A stretch of DNA of 43,841 nt from Acidobacteriota bacterium (GTDB lineage: Bacteria; Acidobacteriota; UBA4820; DSQY01), in contig JAJYLT010000030.1 in assembly GCA_021787565.1 (NCBI GenBank), positions 1 to 43,841 on the forward strand, given 5' to 3'. Position numbers and translations under genes: made by a program. Below the pieces are notes generated by a model, which saw only the letters and a program-made list of their open reading frames with translations, did not search any database and was not told where the DNA came from. Of this stretch, positions 33,584-43,841 are shown piece after piece; position 1 is the stretch's first letter, and every line of letters starts with the position of its first letter.

Positions 33584-34132
33584 CTACTTGCGGAATGGCA
33601 TCCCGAAATGCCGAAGGAGGGCCTTCGCTTCGGGGTCCGTTTTGGCCGTGGTGCCGATCGTGATGTTCATACCCATGGCCTTCGTGATCTTGTTATATTC
33701 CACCTCGGGAAAGATCAGCTGATCCTTCACTCCGAGGGTGTAGTTGCCGTGCCCGTCGAAGGAGCGGTCCGACAGCCCCCTGAAGTCGCGCATCCGGGGG
33801 ATGGCCAGGGAGATCAGGCGGTCCAGGAACTCGTACATGCGGTCGCCGCGGAGGGTGACCATGGCGCCGATGGGCTGGCCCTGCCGCAGCTTGAAGTTCG
33901 AGATCGACTTGCGGGCCCGCCGGACGGCCGCCCTCTGGCCGGAGAGGGTGGTGAGCGTCTCCACCGCCTCGTCCAGCAGCTTGATTTCGCTCTTGGCCTC
34001 GCCCATGCCCATGTTGATGGTGACCTTCGTGAGCTTGGGAACGGCCATGACGTTGGGATACTGGAACTCCTGCTGCATGCGCGGCAGGACCTCCTTCCCG
34101 TAGAACTCTCTGAGACGCGGCTGCTTCTTCAT
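33584..34132 (-). CDS. rplE: 50S ribosomal protein L5
   Basis: L5 binds 5S rRNA and contacts the P-site tRNA. With the ATG at 34132 ([19 protein letters not shown]) it is 182 aa. It has [39 protein letters not shown] and [20 protein letters not shown]. The open frame to 34195 is not supported. Confidence 0.96.
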   Translation of the reverse strand: MKKQPRLREFYGKEVLPRMQQEFQYPNVMAVPKLTKVTINMGMGEAKSEIKLLDEAVETLTTLSGQRAAVRRARKSISNFKLRQGQPIGAMVTLRGDRMYEFLDRLISLAIPRMRDFRGLSDRSFDGHGNYTLGVKDQLIFPEVEYNKITKAMGMNITIGTTAKTDPEAKALLRHFGMPFRK

Positions 34133-34142
34133 GACTGTCCCC

Positions 34143-34460
34143 TTAGTCCTGCGCGGCGTCGCACTTCTTGCAGACGCGCATCTTCCTGCCCTCACGGGTC
34201 TGGAAGGAGAAGCGGGTGGGCTCCTGGCACTCCTTGCAGATGCCCATGAGCTTGGAGAGCGGAAGCGACGCCTCCTTCTCCAGGATGCCTCCCTTGATAT
34301 TCTTTTGCGGGTTGGCCTTGGTGTGCCGCTTCACGAAATTGACGTTCTCCACCACGGCGATGGCCTTGCCCGGGTCCACGCTCAGCACGCGCCCGCGCTT
34401 GCCCTTCTCCCTGCCGGAGAGAATCAAGACTTGGTCGTTCTTCTTAATCCGGTTGCCCAC
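34143..34460 (-). CDS. rplX: 50S ribosomal protein L24 with C-terminal zinc ribbon
   Basis: The 105-aa L24 has the KOW motif ([18 protein letters not shown]). The C-terminal tail contains CKECQEP...VCKKCDA, two CxxC pairs likely to hold zinc. Position between rplN and rplE is canonical. Confidence 0.95.
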   Translation of the reverse strand: MGNRIKKNDQVLILSGREKGKRGRVLSVDPGKAIAVVENVNFVKRHTKANPQKNIKGGILEKEASLPLSKLMGICKECQEPTRFSFQTREGRKMRVCKKCDAAQD

Positions 34461-34472
34461 GGCGCGCCCCTC

Positions 34473-34844
34473 TCAGATCACCTCGGGGGCCAGGGAAACG
34501 ATCTTCATGAACCGCTTCTCCCTGAGCTCCCGTGCGACAGGTCCAAAGACGCGGGTACCGATGGGCTCGCCCTTGTCGTCCACCAGCACGGCCGCGTTGT
34601 TGTCGAAACGGATGTAGGAGCCGTCCCGGCGCCGCGTCTCTTTGACGGTGCGCACGACGACGGCCTTCACCACCTTCCCCTTCTTGATGTTGCCCTGGGG
34701 CGCCGCCTCCTTGACGGAGCACGTGATGATGTCGCCGAGGCCGGCGTAGCGCCCGGTCGTGGAGCCCCCCTTCATGTGGATGCAGAAGAGCTTCTTGGCC
34801 CCGGAATTGTCCGCTACCTGCAGGATGGTCCCCATCTGGATCAT
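34473..34844 (-). CDS. rplN: 50S ribosomal protein L14
   Basis: The 123-aa L14 starts [20 protein letters not shown] and contains [20 protein letters not shown] and [15 protein letters not shown]. It is a highly conserved interface protein. Confidence 0.97.
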   Translation of the reverse strand: MIQMGTILQVADNSGAKKLFCIHMKGGSTTGRYAGLGDIITCSVKEAAPQGNIKKGKVVKAVVVRTVKETRRRDGSYIRFDNNAAVLVDDKGEPIGTRVFGPVARELREKRFMKIVSLAPEVI

Positions 34845-34863
34845 GGCTGTCTCCTAAGGCCGA

Positions 34864-35142
34864 TCAGCGGGCTTTCTCCAGGACTTCCTTAACGGCCCAG
34901 TGCTTGTCCCGGCTCAGGGGGCGGGTCTCCACGATGAGGACCGTGTCCCCCACCCCGCACTGGTTCTTCTCGTCGTGCGCCTTGAAGCGATTGGTCCGCT
35001 TGACCACCTTCTTGTAGGCCGGATGGAAGATGCGGCGCTCCACCTGCACGACCACCGTCTTGTCCATCTTGTCCGACACCACCAGCCCCACCTTGGTGGC
35101 GTGGTGGCGGGTCTCCTTCGTGGCATTCGCGTCCATGCTCAA
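34864..35142 (-). CDS. rpsQ: 30S ribosomal protein S17
   Basis: The 92-aa S17 has an unusual His/Thr-rich leader before the family core ([19 protein letters not shown], then [18 protein letters not shown]). It begins within the last codons of rpmC. Confidence 0.95.
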   Translation of the reverse strand: MSMDANATKETRHHATKVGLVVSDKMDKTVVVQVERRIFHPAYKKVVKRTNRFKAHDEKNQCGVGDTVLIVETRPLSRDKHWAVKEVLEKAR

Positions 35143-35363
35143 CTCCCCTGGGCCGCCCGCTGCTTCTCGGCCAAGACTGTCTTCACCCGTGCCAGGCCGT
35201 GCCGGAAAGCGCGGATCAGCTGCGGATTCTCGATCTGGCCGGACGCCAGCTGGAAGCGGAGCTTCATGAGGTGCTCCGTGATCTCCTGCTCTTCGCGCCT
35301 GAGCTCATCCACTCCCAGGTCGCGGATCTTGGCCGGTCTCTTGAGGTCCTGTGGCTTCATCAT
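35139..35363 (-). CDS. rpmC: 50S ribosomal protein L29
   Basis: L29 borders the peptide exit tunnel. With the ATG at 35363 it is 74 aa ([20 protein letters not shown]) and contains the conserved [17 protein letters not shown]. The ATG overlaps the rplP stop (ATGA); a second ATG follows at once. Upstream open frame is a shadow of rplP. Confidence 0.95.
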   Translation of the reverse strand: MMKPQDLKRPAKIRDLGVDELRREEQEITEHLMKLRFQLASGQIENPQLIRAFRHGLARVKTVLAEKQRAAQGS

Positions 35364-35785
35364 AGCGAGAACTCCTGGTCCTTCCGGGCCACGAACCGGG
35401 TCTTGATGGGAAGCTTGTGGGCCGCGAGACGGAAGGCCTCCTGGGCGATGTCCAGGGTCACCCCCTCCAGCTCGAAGAGGACGCGGCCCGGCTTGACCAC
35501 CGCCACCCATCCCTCCGGATTGCCCTTTCCCTTGCCCATACGGGTTTCAAGGGGCTTCTTGGTGAAGGGCTTGTCCGGGAAGATGCGGATCCAGAGCTTG
35601 CCGCCCCTCTTGATGGAGCGGTTGATGGCGACGCGGCTCGCCTCGATCTGCCGGTTCGTGATCCACGCGCATTCCAGGGCCATCAGGCCGTAATCGCCGA
35701 AGTCCACGTGACTCCCGCGGGTGGCCACTCCGGAGCGGCGCCCCTTCATCTGTTTCCTGTACTTGACCTTCTTTGGCATCAACAT
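35360..35785 (-). CDS. rplP: 50S ribosomal protein L16
   Basis: The 141-aa L16 starts [20 protein letters not shown]. It has [20 protein letters not shown] and the [20 protein letters not shown] segment. It helps order the tRNA-binding side of the large subunit. Confidence 0.97.
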   Translation of the reverse strand: MLMPKKVKYRKQMKGRRSGVATRGSHVDFGDYGLMALECAWITNRQIEASRVAINRSIKRGGKLWIRIFPDKPFTKKPLETRMGKGKGNPEGWVAVVKPGRVLFELEGVTLDIAQEAFRLAAHKLPIKTRFVARKDQEFSL

Positions 35786-35803
35786 GGTGCTGCTCCCGGC
35801 GGC

Positions 35804-36433
35804 TTACTTGCCGACCTTCTGGCCCTTGTAGATCCACACCTTGACGCCGATGACCCCGTAGGTGGTCCTGGCCTCGGCGAAGCCGTAGTCGATGTCGCTG
35901 CGCAGCGTCTGCAACGGCAGGCGCCCTTCAAGATACCACTCGGACCGCGCGATTTCGGCCCCGTTCAGGCGGCCGGCCACGCGGATCTTGATGCCGAGCG
36001 CCCCGAACTTGCCGGCCATCTCGATGGCCCGCTTCATGGCCCGGCGGAAGGCCACGCGCTTGTTCAGTTGGAGGGCGATGGATTCGGCCACCAACTGGGA
36101 TTCGATCTCGGGCCGGTGGATCTCCTCGATCTTGATGTAGACCTCGCGGCCGAGGCGGCGCTGGATCTCTTCCTTGAGACGGTCCACTTCGGCGCCCTTC
36201 TTCCCGATGATGATGCCGGGGCGGCTGGTGAACACCGTGATGGTGAGCTTCTTGCCGGCCCGCTCCAGATCGACGCGGGATACCCCGGCGTGCCGCAGGC
36301 GCCCCAGGAGCTCCTTCCGGAGCTTGAGATCCTCGTGGAGCAGGGACTTGTAATCCTTCTTCGCAAACCAGCGGGACTCCCAGTCCTTGTTGAATCCTAC
36401 CCGGAAGCCTACGGGGTTAACTTTCTGACCCAA
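35804..36433 (-). CDS. rpsC: 30S ribosomal protein S3
   Basis: The 209-aa S3 starts [18 protein letters not shown], with the KH domain at [20 protein letters not shown] and C-terminal [20 protein letters not shown]. It lines the mRNA entry channel. Confidence 0.97.
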   Translation of the reverse strand: MGQKVNPVGFRVGFNKDWESRWFAKKDYKSLLHEDLKLRKELLGRLRHAGVSRVDLERAGKKLTITVFTSRPGIIIGKKGAEVDRLKEEIQRRLGREVYIKIEEIHRPEIESQLVAESIALQLNKRVAFRRAMKRAIEMAGKFGALGIKIRVAGRLNGAEIARSEWYLEGRLPLQTLRSDIDYGFAEARTTYGVIGVKVWIYKGQKVGK

Positions 36434-36548
36434 AGCTCACCTCCAAAGTCCAGTGCCGAGTGCCGAGTACTGAGGCGCGGTATCGCTCCCGCTTCCTCTC
36501 ACAGCCTGCCTGGCTCGGTCCTCAGTGCTCACTCCTCAGTCCTGACCG
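36434..36548. other. Unusual 115-bp spacer inside the S10 gene order, with repeats
   Basis: No gene is seen. The left part is CAGTGCCGAGTGCCGAGTAC with a repeated GTGCCGA unit. The right part contains CCTCAGTGCTCACTCCTCAG. Together they form an imperfect inverted arrangement (ACTGAGG against CCTCAGT). Other spacers here are mostly 0-30 bases. Confidence 0.5.
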
Positions 36549-36905
36549 CTACTTCCTCTCGTCCAAACCGATGGTGATGTGACTCTGGCGCTTCACGAAG
36601 CGGTAGGCCCGGCCCATGGGGGCGGGCAGGGTCCGCTTCCGAAACTTCAGCGAGGCGCCGTCCACGAAGATCGTCGACACCACCAGATTGTCCACGTCCA
36701 CCTGCCGGTTCGGCAGGCTCTCGGCGTTGGCCACGGCCGCCTTGAGGAGCTTCTGTAGGTGCCGGGCGGCGCGCTTCTTGGTGAAGCGCAGGATGGCCAA
36801 CGCATCCCCGACAGAGCGTCCCCGGATCATGTCCGCCACGAGGCGGGCCTTCTGGGGCGAGCTGTCCACGTATTTGGCGACGGCTTTTACGATCATGGCG
36901 GCCAC
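36549..36905 (-). CDS. rplV: 50S ribosomal protein L22
   Basis: The 118-aa L22 contains YVDSSPQKARLVADMIRGRS and the loop that reaches into the exit tunnel (AYRFVKRQSHITIGLDERK at the end). It is adjacent to the repeat-bearing spacer. Confidence 0.97.
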   Translation of the reverse strand: MAAMIVKAVAKYVDSSPQKARLVADMIRGRSVGDALAILRFTKKRAARHLQKLLKAAVANAESLPNRQVDVDNLVVSTIFVDGASLKFRKRTLPAPMGRAYRFVKRQSHITIGLDERK

Positions 36906-36906
36906 C

Positions 36907-37188
36907 TTACTTGACCTCTCCCTTTTTCCTGTCTCCCGAGTGCCCCCGGAAAGTGCGCGTGGGGGCGAACTCGCCGAGCCGGTTACCGATCATGTTTTCC
37001 GTGACGTATACCGGCACGAACTTCTTCCCGTTGTGGACCGCGATGGTGTGGTTCAGCATGGCCGGCACGATCATCGAACGGCGGCTCCAGGTCTTGATGA
37101 CGCTCTTCTTGCCCGAGGCGTTCAGGGCGTCCACCTTTCGCATCAGGTGGTCGTCCACGAAGGGGCCTTTCTTCAGGGACCGCGACAT
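36907..37188 (-). CDS. rpsS: 30S ribosomal protein S19
   Basis: The 93-aa S19 starts [20 protein letters not shown] and contains [20 protein letters not shown]. It pairs with S13 in the small-subunit head. Confidence 0.97.
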   Translation of the reverse strand: MSRSLKKGPFVDDHLMRKVDALNASGKKSVIKTWSRRSMIVPAMLNHTIAVHNGKKFVPVYVTENMIGNRLGEFAPTRTFRGHSGDRKKGEVK

Positions 37189-37189
37189 T

Positions 37190-38011
37190 CTAGGCTCTCC
37201 TCTTGACGATGAACCGGGCCGTCCGCTTGTTCCGGCGGGTCTTGTAGCCCTTGGTGGGGACGCCCCAAGGGGTCACCGGATGGCGCCCGCCCTTGGCCTT
37301 GCCCTCGCCGCCGCCGTGGGGGTGGTCCACCGGGTTCATGGCCGTGCCGCGGACCTTCGGCCTGCGGCCGAGCCAGCGGTTGCGTCCGGCCTTCCCCAGG
37401 CTGATGTTCTGGTGATCCAGGTTGCCGACCTGTCCCACGGTGGCGTAGCAGTTGACGCTGACGTAGCGCATCTCGCCCGAGGGCATGCGGAGGGTGGCCA
37501 GGCGGCCCTCCTTGGCCATCAGCTGGGCCGCGGCTCCCGCCGCCCGAGCCATCTGGCCGCCGCCTCCCTCGTGGAGCTCGATGTTGTGGACCATGGTGCC
37601 GACGGGGATCTTGCGGAGGGGAAGCGCGTTGCCCACCACCACTTCGGCCTCCTCGCCCGCCATGATCGTCTGGCCCACCTGCAGTCCCTCGGGGCAGAGG
37701 ATGTAGCGCTTCTCGCCGTCGGCGTAATTCAGCAGCGCGATGCGGCAGGTCCGGTTGGGGTCGTACTCCACCGCGGCCACCTTGGCCGGGATCCCGTGCT
37801 TGCCGCGCTTGAAGTCGATGATGCGGTACCGGCGCTTGTGGCCGCCGCCCCGCCGGCGCACGGTGATGCGGCCGTGGGCGTTGCGACAGCTTGTCCGGGT
37901 CTTCTTCTCCAAAAGCCGCTTTTCGGGTTCGGTCTTGGTCACCTCTTCGAAGGTCGAAGTGGTGATGTAGCGGCGGCTGGGGGTTACCGGTTTATAGGTC
38001 TTGATGCCCAT
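37190..38011 (-). CDS. rplB: 50S ribosomal protein L2
   Basis: L2 is essential for subunit joining and peptidyl transfer. The 273-aa protein has [20 protein letters not shown] and the conserved [20 protein letters not shown] region near the C-terminus, including the histidine studied for peptidyl transferase activity. Confidence 0.97.
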   Translation of the reverse strand: MGIKTYKPVTPSRRYITTSTFEEVTKTEPEKRLLEKKTRTSCRNAHGRITVRRRGGGHKRRYRIIDFKRGKHGIPAKVAAVEYDPNRTCRIALLNYADGEKRYILCPEGLQVGQTIMAGEEAEVVVGNALPLRKIPVGTMVHNIELHEGGGGQMARAAGAAAQLMAKEGRLATLRMPSGEMRYVSVNCYATVGQVGNLDHQNISLGKAGRNRWLGRRPKVRGTAMNPVDHPHGGGEGKAKGGRHPVTPWGVPTKGYKTRRNKRTARFIVKRRA

Positions 38012-38021
38012 GGATGTCCCC

Positions 38022-38315
38022 TTACACTCCCTCGAAGTACTCGATGGGCTTGGCGCCCTTGGCGAGCTTCACGTAGGCCTTCTTCCAGTCGGGGCGCTTC
38101 CCCTCGGACCGGCCGACCCTCTTGTTCTTTCCAAGGACGTTCACGACCCGCACGGTCTCCACCTTGGTGCCGAAGATCTTCTCCACGGCGTAGGCGATCT
38201 CGATCTTGTTGGCCTTCGGATCGACCTGGAAAGCGACCGTCTGCGCGCGCTCCTTGGCGATGAGGTTCTTTTCCGTCAGGAGCGGGCGGAGGATGATGGT
38301 GTGGGGGCTCCTCAT
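38022..38315 (-). CDS. rplW: 50S ribosomal protein L23
   Basis: L23 sits at the tunnel exit and docks SRP and trigger factor. The ATG at 38315 gives 97 aa ([20 protein letters not shown]) and overlaps the rplD stop (ATGA). The longer open frame upstream is a shadow of rplD. Confidence 0.96.
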   Translation of the reverse strand: MRSPHTIILRPLLTEKNLIAKERAQTVAFQVDPKANKIEIAYAVEKIFGTKVETVRVVNVLGKNKRVGRSEGKRPDWKKAYVKLAKGAKPIEYFEGV

Positions 38316-38941
38316 GGCTTGAGAACCTCCGAGAGGCGCGCGAGCGCCGACTCTGTAAAGACGACCATCTCGTAGCGAGCGAGGTCGTAGATGTTCACCT
38401 CGTCCACGCCCGTCACCTTGACGCCCGGGACGTTCCTGCTGGCCAGCCGGATCGGCTCGGAGACGGCCGAGTCCACGAACAGCACCGTCTTGTGGGCGTC
38501 CAGGATGGGAGCATAGCGGGACAGGAACTCCTTCGTGCGGTGGCTCTCCACGGTGAAATCGTCCATCACCGCCAGCATTCCCCGGCGGACCCGCTCGGAG
38601 AGGAGGCTGCGCATGGCGCCGCGGCGGATCTTCTTCGGGATCGAGTAAGAGTAGTCGCGCGGCTTGGGCCCGAAGACGATGCCCCCGTGGTACCAGAGCG
38701 GGGAACGGATCTCGCCCATGCGGGCCCGCCCCGTGTGCTTCTGCTTCCACAGCTTCTTGCCCGAGCCCGAAACCTCGTCGCGCCGTTTGGTGGAGTGGGT
38801 CCCCAGACGCTGGTTGGCGAGGAAGTTGCGCACCGCCTCGTAGATGAGGTCGCGGCGGTAGGGGGTCGCGAAGACCTCCTCGGGCAGGTTGAGCTCCCTG
38901 CTCACTTCATTGGATGCGTTGATCACTGGAATGTTAGCCAT
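38312..38941 (-). CDS. rplD: 50S ribosomal protein L4
   Basis: The 209-aa L4 has [20 protein letters not shown], then the basic loop [20 protein letters not shown] that enters the exit tunnel. In E. coli L4 represses the S10 operon; no recognisable S10-type leader is seen here. Confidence 0.96.
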   Translation of the reverse strand: MANIPVINASNEVSRELNLPEEVFATPYRRDLIYEAVRNFLANQRLGTHSTKRRDEVSGSGKKLWKQKHTGRARMGEIRSPLWYHGGIVFGPKPRDYSYSIPKKIRRGAMRSLLSERVRRGMLAVMDDFTVESHRTKEFLSRYAPILDAHKTVLFVDSAVSEPIRLASRNVPGVKVTGVDEVNIYDLARYEMVVFTESALARLSEVLKP

Positions 38942-38952
38942 CGCTCAACCCC

Positions 38953-39576
38953 TCACCGTATGCCGTGGATCGTCAGGAGTCCGCCCCTGGGACCGGGCAC
39001 GGCGCCGCGGATCAGCAGCAGGCCCCGCTCCGCGTCCACCTGGACGAGCCTGAGGTTCTTGACGGTCACCCGGCCGCTGCCCATCTGCCCGCCCATCTTG
39101 GTTCCCTTGAAGACCCTGGAGGGGTCCGAAGAGGCGCCGATGGAGCCCGGAGCGCGATGGAACATGGAGCCGTGCGTGGCCCGGCCGCCGCGGAAGTGGT
39201 GGCGCCTGACCACGCCCTGGAAGCCCTTGCCCTTGCTGGTCCCGATCACCTCCACCACCTGGATGTCCTTGAAGAGATCCACGGTGATGGTGTTGCCCGG
39301 AACCAGGTCCGGGAATTCTCCCCGCAACTCACGGATGGCCCGGACGGAACCGGCTCCGGCCTTCTTCAGGTGCCCCGCCTGGGGCTTGGTGATGGCGCGC
39401 CGGCCCACCTTCTCCACGAGTCCGACCTGCACCGCGTGATAACCGTCGGTGCTGGGGGACTTCTTCTGAAGCACGACGCAGGGGCCGGCAGCCACGACGG
39501 TCACGGGCACCACCGCCCTGGTCTCGTCGAAGATCTGCGTCATGCCAACCTTGCGTCCCAAGATTCCGATCTTCAT
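38953..39576 (-). CDS. rplC: 50S ribosomal protein L3
   Basis: The 207-aa L3 starts MKIGILGRKVGMTQIFDE and contains VIGTSKGKGFQGVVRRHHF followed by RGGRATHGSMFHRAPGSIG, the peptidyl-transferase-centre extension. GAGGAG sits just upstream of the ATG at 39576. Confidence 0.97.
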   Translation of the reverse strand: MKIGILGRKVGMTQIFDETRAVVPVTVVAAGPCVVLQKKSPSTDGYHAVQVGLVEKVGRRAITKPQAGHLKKAGAGSVRAIRELRGEFPDLVPGNTITVDLFKDIQVVEVIGTSKGKGFQGVVRRHHFRGGRATHGSMFHRAPGSIGASSDPSRVFKGTKMGGQMGSGRVTVKNLRLVQVDAERGLLLIRGAVPGPRGGLLTIHGIR

Positions 39577-39595
39577 GATCTCTCCTCAAGCAGAG

Positions 39596-39611
39596 GTCGC
39601 CCGAGGGCGAC
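39596..39611. promoter_or_regulatory. Small hairpin in the rpsJ-rplC spacer
   Basis: GTCGCCC-GA-GGGCGAC is a perfect 7-bp stem with a 2-base loop in the longest spacer (79 bases) of the S10 region after the rplV/rpsC one. There is no T-tract, so it is not a typical terminator. It might be a processing or regulatory hairpin. Confidence 0.35.
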
Positions 39612-39655
39612 GTGCCCGCCCCGTCCATAGTGCGGCGGGGATCCGGGGGCCAGTT

Positions 39656-39973
39656 TCACTTCGTGAAGGCCTTGATCTCCACATCCACCCCGGGCGGCAG
39701 GTTCAGCTTCATGAGCGCGTCCACGGTCTGCGGCGTGGGGTCGTAGATGTCCAGCAGCCGCTTGTGGGTGCGCATCTCGAACTGTTCCCTGGACTTCTTG
39801 TCCACGTGGGGGGACCGGTTGACGGTCCAAATGGTTCGGTCCGTGGGCAGGGGGATCGGCCCCTTCACCCTCGCACCGGTCCTCTTGGCCGTCTCCACGA
39901 TCTCCTTGGTGGAGCGGTCCAGGATCCAGTAGTCGTAAGCCAAAAGGCGTATCCGGATCTTTTCGTTCAGCAT
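39656..39973 (-). CDS. rpsJ: 30S ribosomal protein S10
   Basis: S10 also works in antitermination as NusE. The 105-aa protein starts [20 protein letters not shown] and has [20 protein letters not shown] and [16 protein letters not shown]. It follows tuf by six bases. Confidence 0.97.
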   Translation of the reverse strand: MLNEKIRIRLLAYDYWILDRSTKEIVETAKRTGARVKGPIPLPTDRTIWTVNRSPHVDKKSREQFEMRTHKRLLDIYDPTPQTVDALMKLNLPPGVDVEIKAFTK

Positions 39974-39979
39974 GAGCTC

Positions 39980-41188
<1,209 letters not shown>

Positions 41189-41203
41189 CCTCAGCCTCCT
41201 TGA

Positions 41204-43288
41204 CTAACGGCCCTGCACGCGGGCGACAATCTCGTCCGAGATCTGCTTCGGCGTGGTTTCGTAGTGCTCGAACTGCATCACGTAATTGCCGCGTCCCTGC
41301 GTGAGGGAGCGCAGCGAGGTCGCATAACCGAACATTTCAGAGAGCGGAACGTAGGCGGTGATGACCTGGAGGTTGGCGCGCGATTCCATCCCGTGGATCT
41401 TTCCGCGCCGGGAGTTGAGATCACCGATCACGTCGCCCATGTAGTTTTCCGGGACCGTCACCTCCACCTTCATCACCGGCTCCATCAGCGCCGGCGAGGC
41501 CGAGCGCGCGGCCTCCTTGAAGGCCATGGAACCGGCGATCTTGAAGGCCATCTCGGAGGAGTCCACCTCGTGGTAGGAGCCGTCGTAGAGGGAGACCTTC
41601 ACGTCCTTGACGGGGAACCCGGCCAGGACGCCGGTCTCCATCGCCTCCGCGATGCCCTTCTCCACCGCCGGGATGTACTCCCTGGGGATGGTGCCTCCGG
41701 TGATGGCGTTCTCGAATACGAAGCCGTCCCCCTCGCCGAGCGGCGCGACGATGATCTTCACATGGCCGTACTGGCCGTGGCCGCCGGTCTGCTTGATATA
41801 CTTGCCCTCGGCCTTGGCCTCCTTGGTCAGCGTTTCACGGTAGGCTACCTGCGGTTTGCCCACGGAGGCCTGGACCCCGAATTCCCGCGTGAGGCGGTCC
41901 ACGATGATCTCAAGGTGCAACTCGCCCATGCCCGAGATGAGGGTCTGGCCGGTGTCGAAATCCACCCGGACCTTGAAGGTGGGGTCTTCCTTGGCGAGCT
42001 TGACCAGGGCGGCGGAGAGCTTCTCCTGGTCCGCCTTGGTCTTGGGCTCGATGGCCACGGAGATGACGGGGGCGGGAAAATCCATGGACTCCAGGATGAT
42101 GGGGTGATCCTTGGTGGCCAGCGTCTCGCCCGTCACCGCGTCCTTGAGGCCCACGATGGCGGCGATGTCCCCGGCGCGAACCTCCTCGATCTCCTCCCGC
42201 TTGTTGGCGTGCATCTTCAGGAGCCGGCCCACGCGCTCCTGGCGCTTCTTCGTCACGTTCCAGACGTAGGAGCCGGCCTTGAGGGTGCCGGAATAGACCC
42301 GCGTGAAGGCGAGCTGTCCCACGAAGGGATCGGTCATGATCTTGAAGACGAGGGCGCAGAAGGGTTGCTCATCGAGCTGCTTCCGCTCCTCCACCTCGTC
42401 CGTGTCGGGGTTGATGCCCTTCACGGGGGGAACCTCGACGGGCGAGGGGAGATAGTCCACCACGGCATCCAGGAGCGGCTGGATGCCCTTGTTCTTGAAG
42501 GCGGAGCCGCACAGCACCGGCGTGAAGTGCATGGCGATGGCGCCCTTGCGGATGGCGGCCTTGATGGCCTCCACATCATCCAGCTCTTCCCCGTCCAAGT
42601 AGCGCTGCATGAGAACGTCGTCTTCCTCGCACGCCATCTCCAGGAGCTTCTCCCGGAAGGCCTTGGCTTTCTCCACGTACTCTCCGGGGATCTCGGTCAC
42701 CTCGTACTTCGCACCGAGGGTGTCGTCCTCCCAGCGGATCGCCTTCATCTGGAGGAGGTCGATGACGCCCACCAGGGAATCTTCCGAGCCCCACGGAAGG
42801 AAAAGCGCCACGGGGCGGGCGTGCAGGCGCTCGTCCATCATCTTGAGGGCGCGTTCGAAGTCGGCGCCCTGCCGGTCCATTTTGTTCACGAAGGCGATGC
42901 GCGGAACCTTGTACTTGTCGGCCTGGCGCCACACCGTTTCGGACTGGGGCTCGACCCCGGCCACGCCGCAGAAGACGCCTACGGCCCCATCGAGCACGCG
43001 AAGGGAACGCTCCACCTCGGCCGTGAAATCCACGTGCCCGGGCGTATCGATGATGTTGATGCGGTGATCCCGCCAGAAGCAGGTGGTGGCCGCGGAGGTG
43101 ATGGTGATCCCCCGCTCCTGCTCCTGCACCATCCAGTCCATGGTGGCCGTACCCTCATGGACCTCGCCCATCTTATAGTTCACGCCCGTGTAGTAGAGCA
43201 CCCGCTCGGTCGTGGTGGTCTTGCCGGCATCAATATGGGCCATGATGCCGATGTTTCTTTGTCGTTCGTACGGGACGGAACGGGCCAC
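41204..43288 (-). CDS. fusA: Elongation factor G
   Basis: EF-G translocates tRNAs and mRNA. The 694-aa protein has [19 protein letters not shown] (P-loop), the usual [18 protein letters not shown] switch I, DTPGHVDF and [10 protein letters not shown], and all five domains, including the [12 protein letters not shown] loop of domain IV. Its switch I is conventional, unlike that of the neighbouring EF-Tu. It lies 15 bases from tuf. Confidence 0.97.
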   Translation of the reverse strand: MARSVPYERQRNIGIMAHIDAGKTTTTERVLYYTGVNYKMGEVHEGTATMDWMVQEQERGITITSAATTCFWRDHRINIIDTPGHVDFTAEVERSLRVLDGAVGVFCGVAGVEPQSETVWRQADKYKVPRIAFVNKMDRQGADFERALKMMDERLHARPVALFLPWGSEDSLVGVIDLLQMKAIRWEDDTLGAKYEVTEIPGEYVEKAKAFREKLLEMACEEDDVLMQRYLDGEELDDVEAIKAAIRKGAIAMHFTPVLCGSAFKNKGIQPLLDAVVDYLPSPVEVPPVKGINPDTDEVEERKQLDEQPFCALVFKIMTDPFVGQLAFTRVYSGTLKAGSYVWNVTKKRQERVGRLLKMHANKREEIEEVRAGDIAAIVGLKDAVTGETLATKDHPIILESMDFPAPVISVAIEPKTKADQEKLSAALVKLAKEDPTFKVRVDFDTGQTLISGMGELHLEIIVDRLTREFGVQASVGKPQVAYRETLTKEAKAEGKYIKQTGGHGQYGHVKIIVAPLGEGDGFVFENAITGGTIPREYIPAVEKGIAEAMETGVLAGFPVKDVKVSLYDGSYHEVDSSEMAFKIAGSMAFKEAARSASPALMEPVMKVEVTVPENYMGDVIGDLNSRRGKIHGMESRANLQVITAYVPLSEMFGYATSLRSLTQGRGNYVMQFEHYETTPKQISDEIVARVQGR

Positions 43289-43297
43289 GCCTTCTCC

Positions 43298-43820
<523 letters not shown>

Positions 43821-43841
43821 CGGGTGGCGAGGGAACTCTTA

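Overview
This is a GC-rich bacterial chromosomal window. The right-hand 23 kb is one long minus-strand run of translation genes: rpsG-fusA-tuf, then the S10, spc and alpha ribosomal-protein gene order through rplQ, then rarA, a secreted TPR protein and mtaB. The left half is a patchwork of housekeeping genes broken up by short repeats and by remnants of accessory genes. The source is probably an uncultured or environmental Gram-negative-type bacterium: there are lipoproteins, a patatin-like protein, a Kdo/WaaP-like kinase, a UbiX/UbiA pair and an EF-Tu with an unusual switch I. I lean towards Acidobacteriota or a relative; this is inference from gene style only, since there is no rRNA here.

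Layout, left to right. 1-600: the end of a probable insertion sequence running off the window edge, and a strong plus-strand terminator. 603-8308 (minus): family-4 uracil-DNA glycosylase, coaBC, aspS, hisS, a decayed helicase/peptidase remnant, aroA. 8465-9787 (minus): ECF sigma factor, zinc-finger anti-sigma and smpB in a tight cluster. 10092-10736 (plus): a collapsed yjbQ gene and a one-TM hypothetical. 10744-14124 (minus): two flavin enzymes, two lipoproteins (one patatin-like), an EVE-domain stub and a Bcp peroxiredoxin. 14481-17017 (plus): a polytopic membrane protein and overlapping ubiX-ubiA type genes. 17150-18583: remnants of a DNA methyltransferase and a Fic protein, then a structured non-coding stretch. 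18584-21032: a CoA-disulfide-reductase-like flavoprotein and a sugar-kinase-like protein.

The most unusual feature is the way accessory genes have decayed. In yjbQ, fic and the DNA methyltransferase the beginning and the end of a conserved stretch remain, but the middle (including the catalytic core in fic) is cleanly missing. A DEAH helicase remnant has lost an internal segment and is joined to an ImmA/IrrE-like peptidase fragment. Several families of short, hairpin-forming REP-like repeats lie nearby. Other points are a probable CTG start codon for mtaB overlapping the preceding stop, an RNA polymerase alpha C-terminal domain lacking the usual UP-element arginine, and an altered EF-Tu effector loop.

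I found no intact, obviously new multi-gene system, and no tRNA, rRNA or CRISPR array. The translation block is conventional in order and content.
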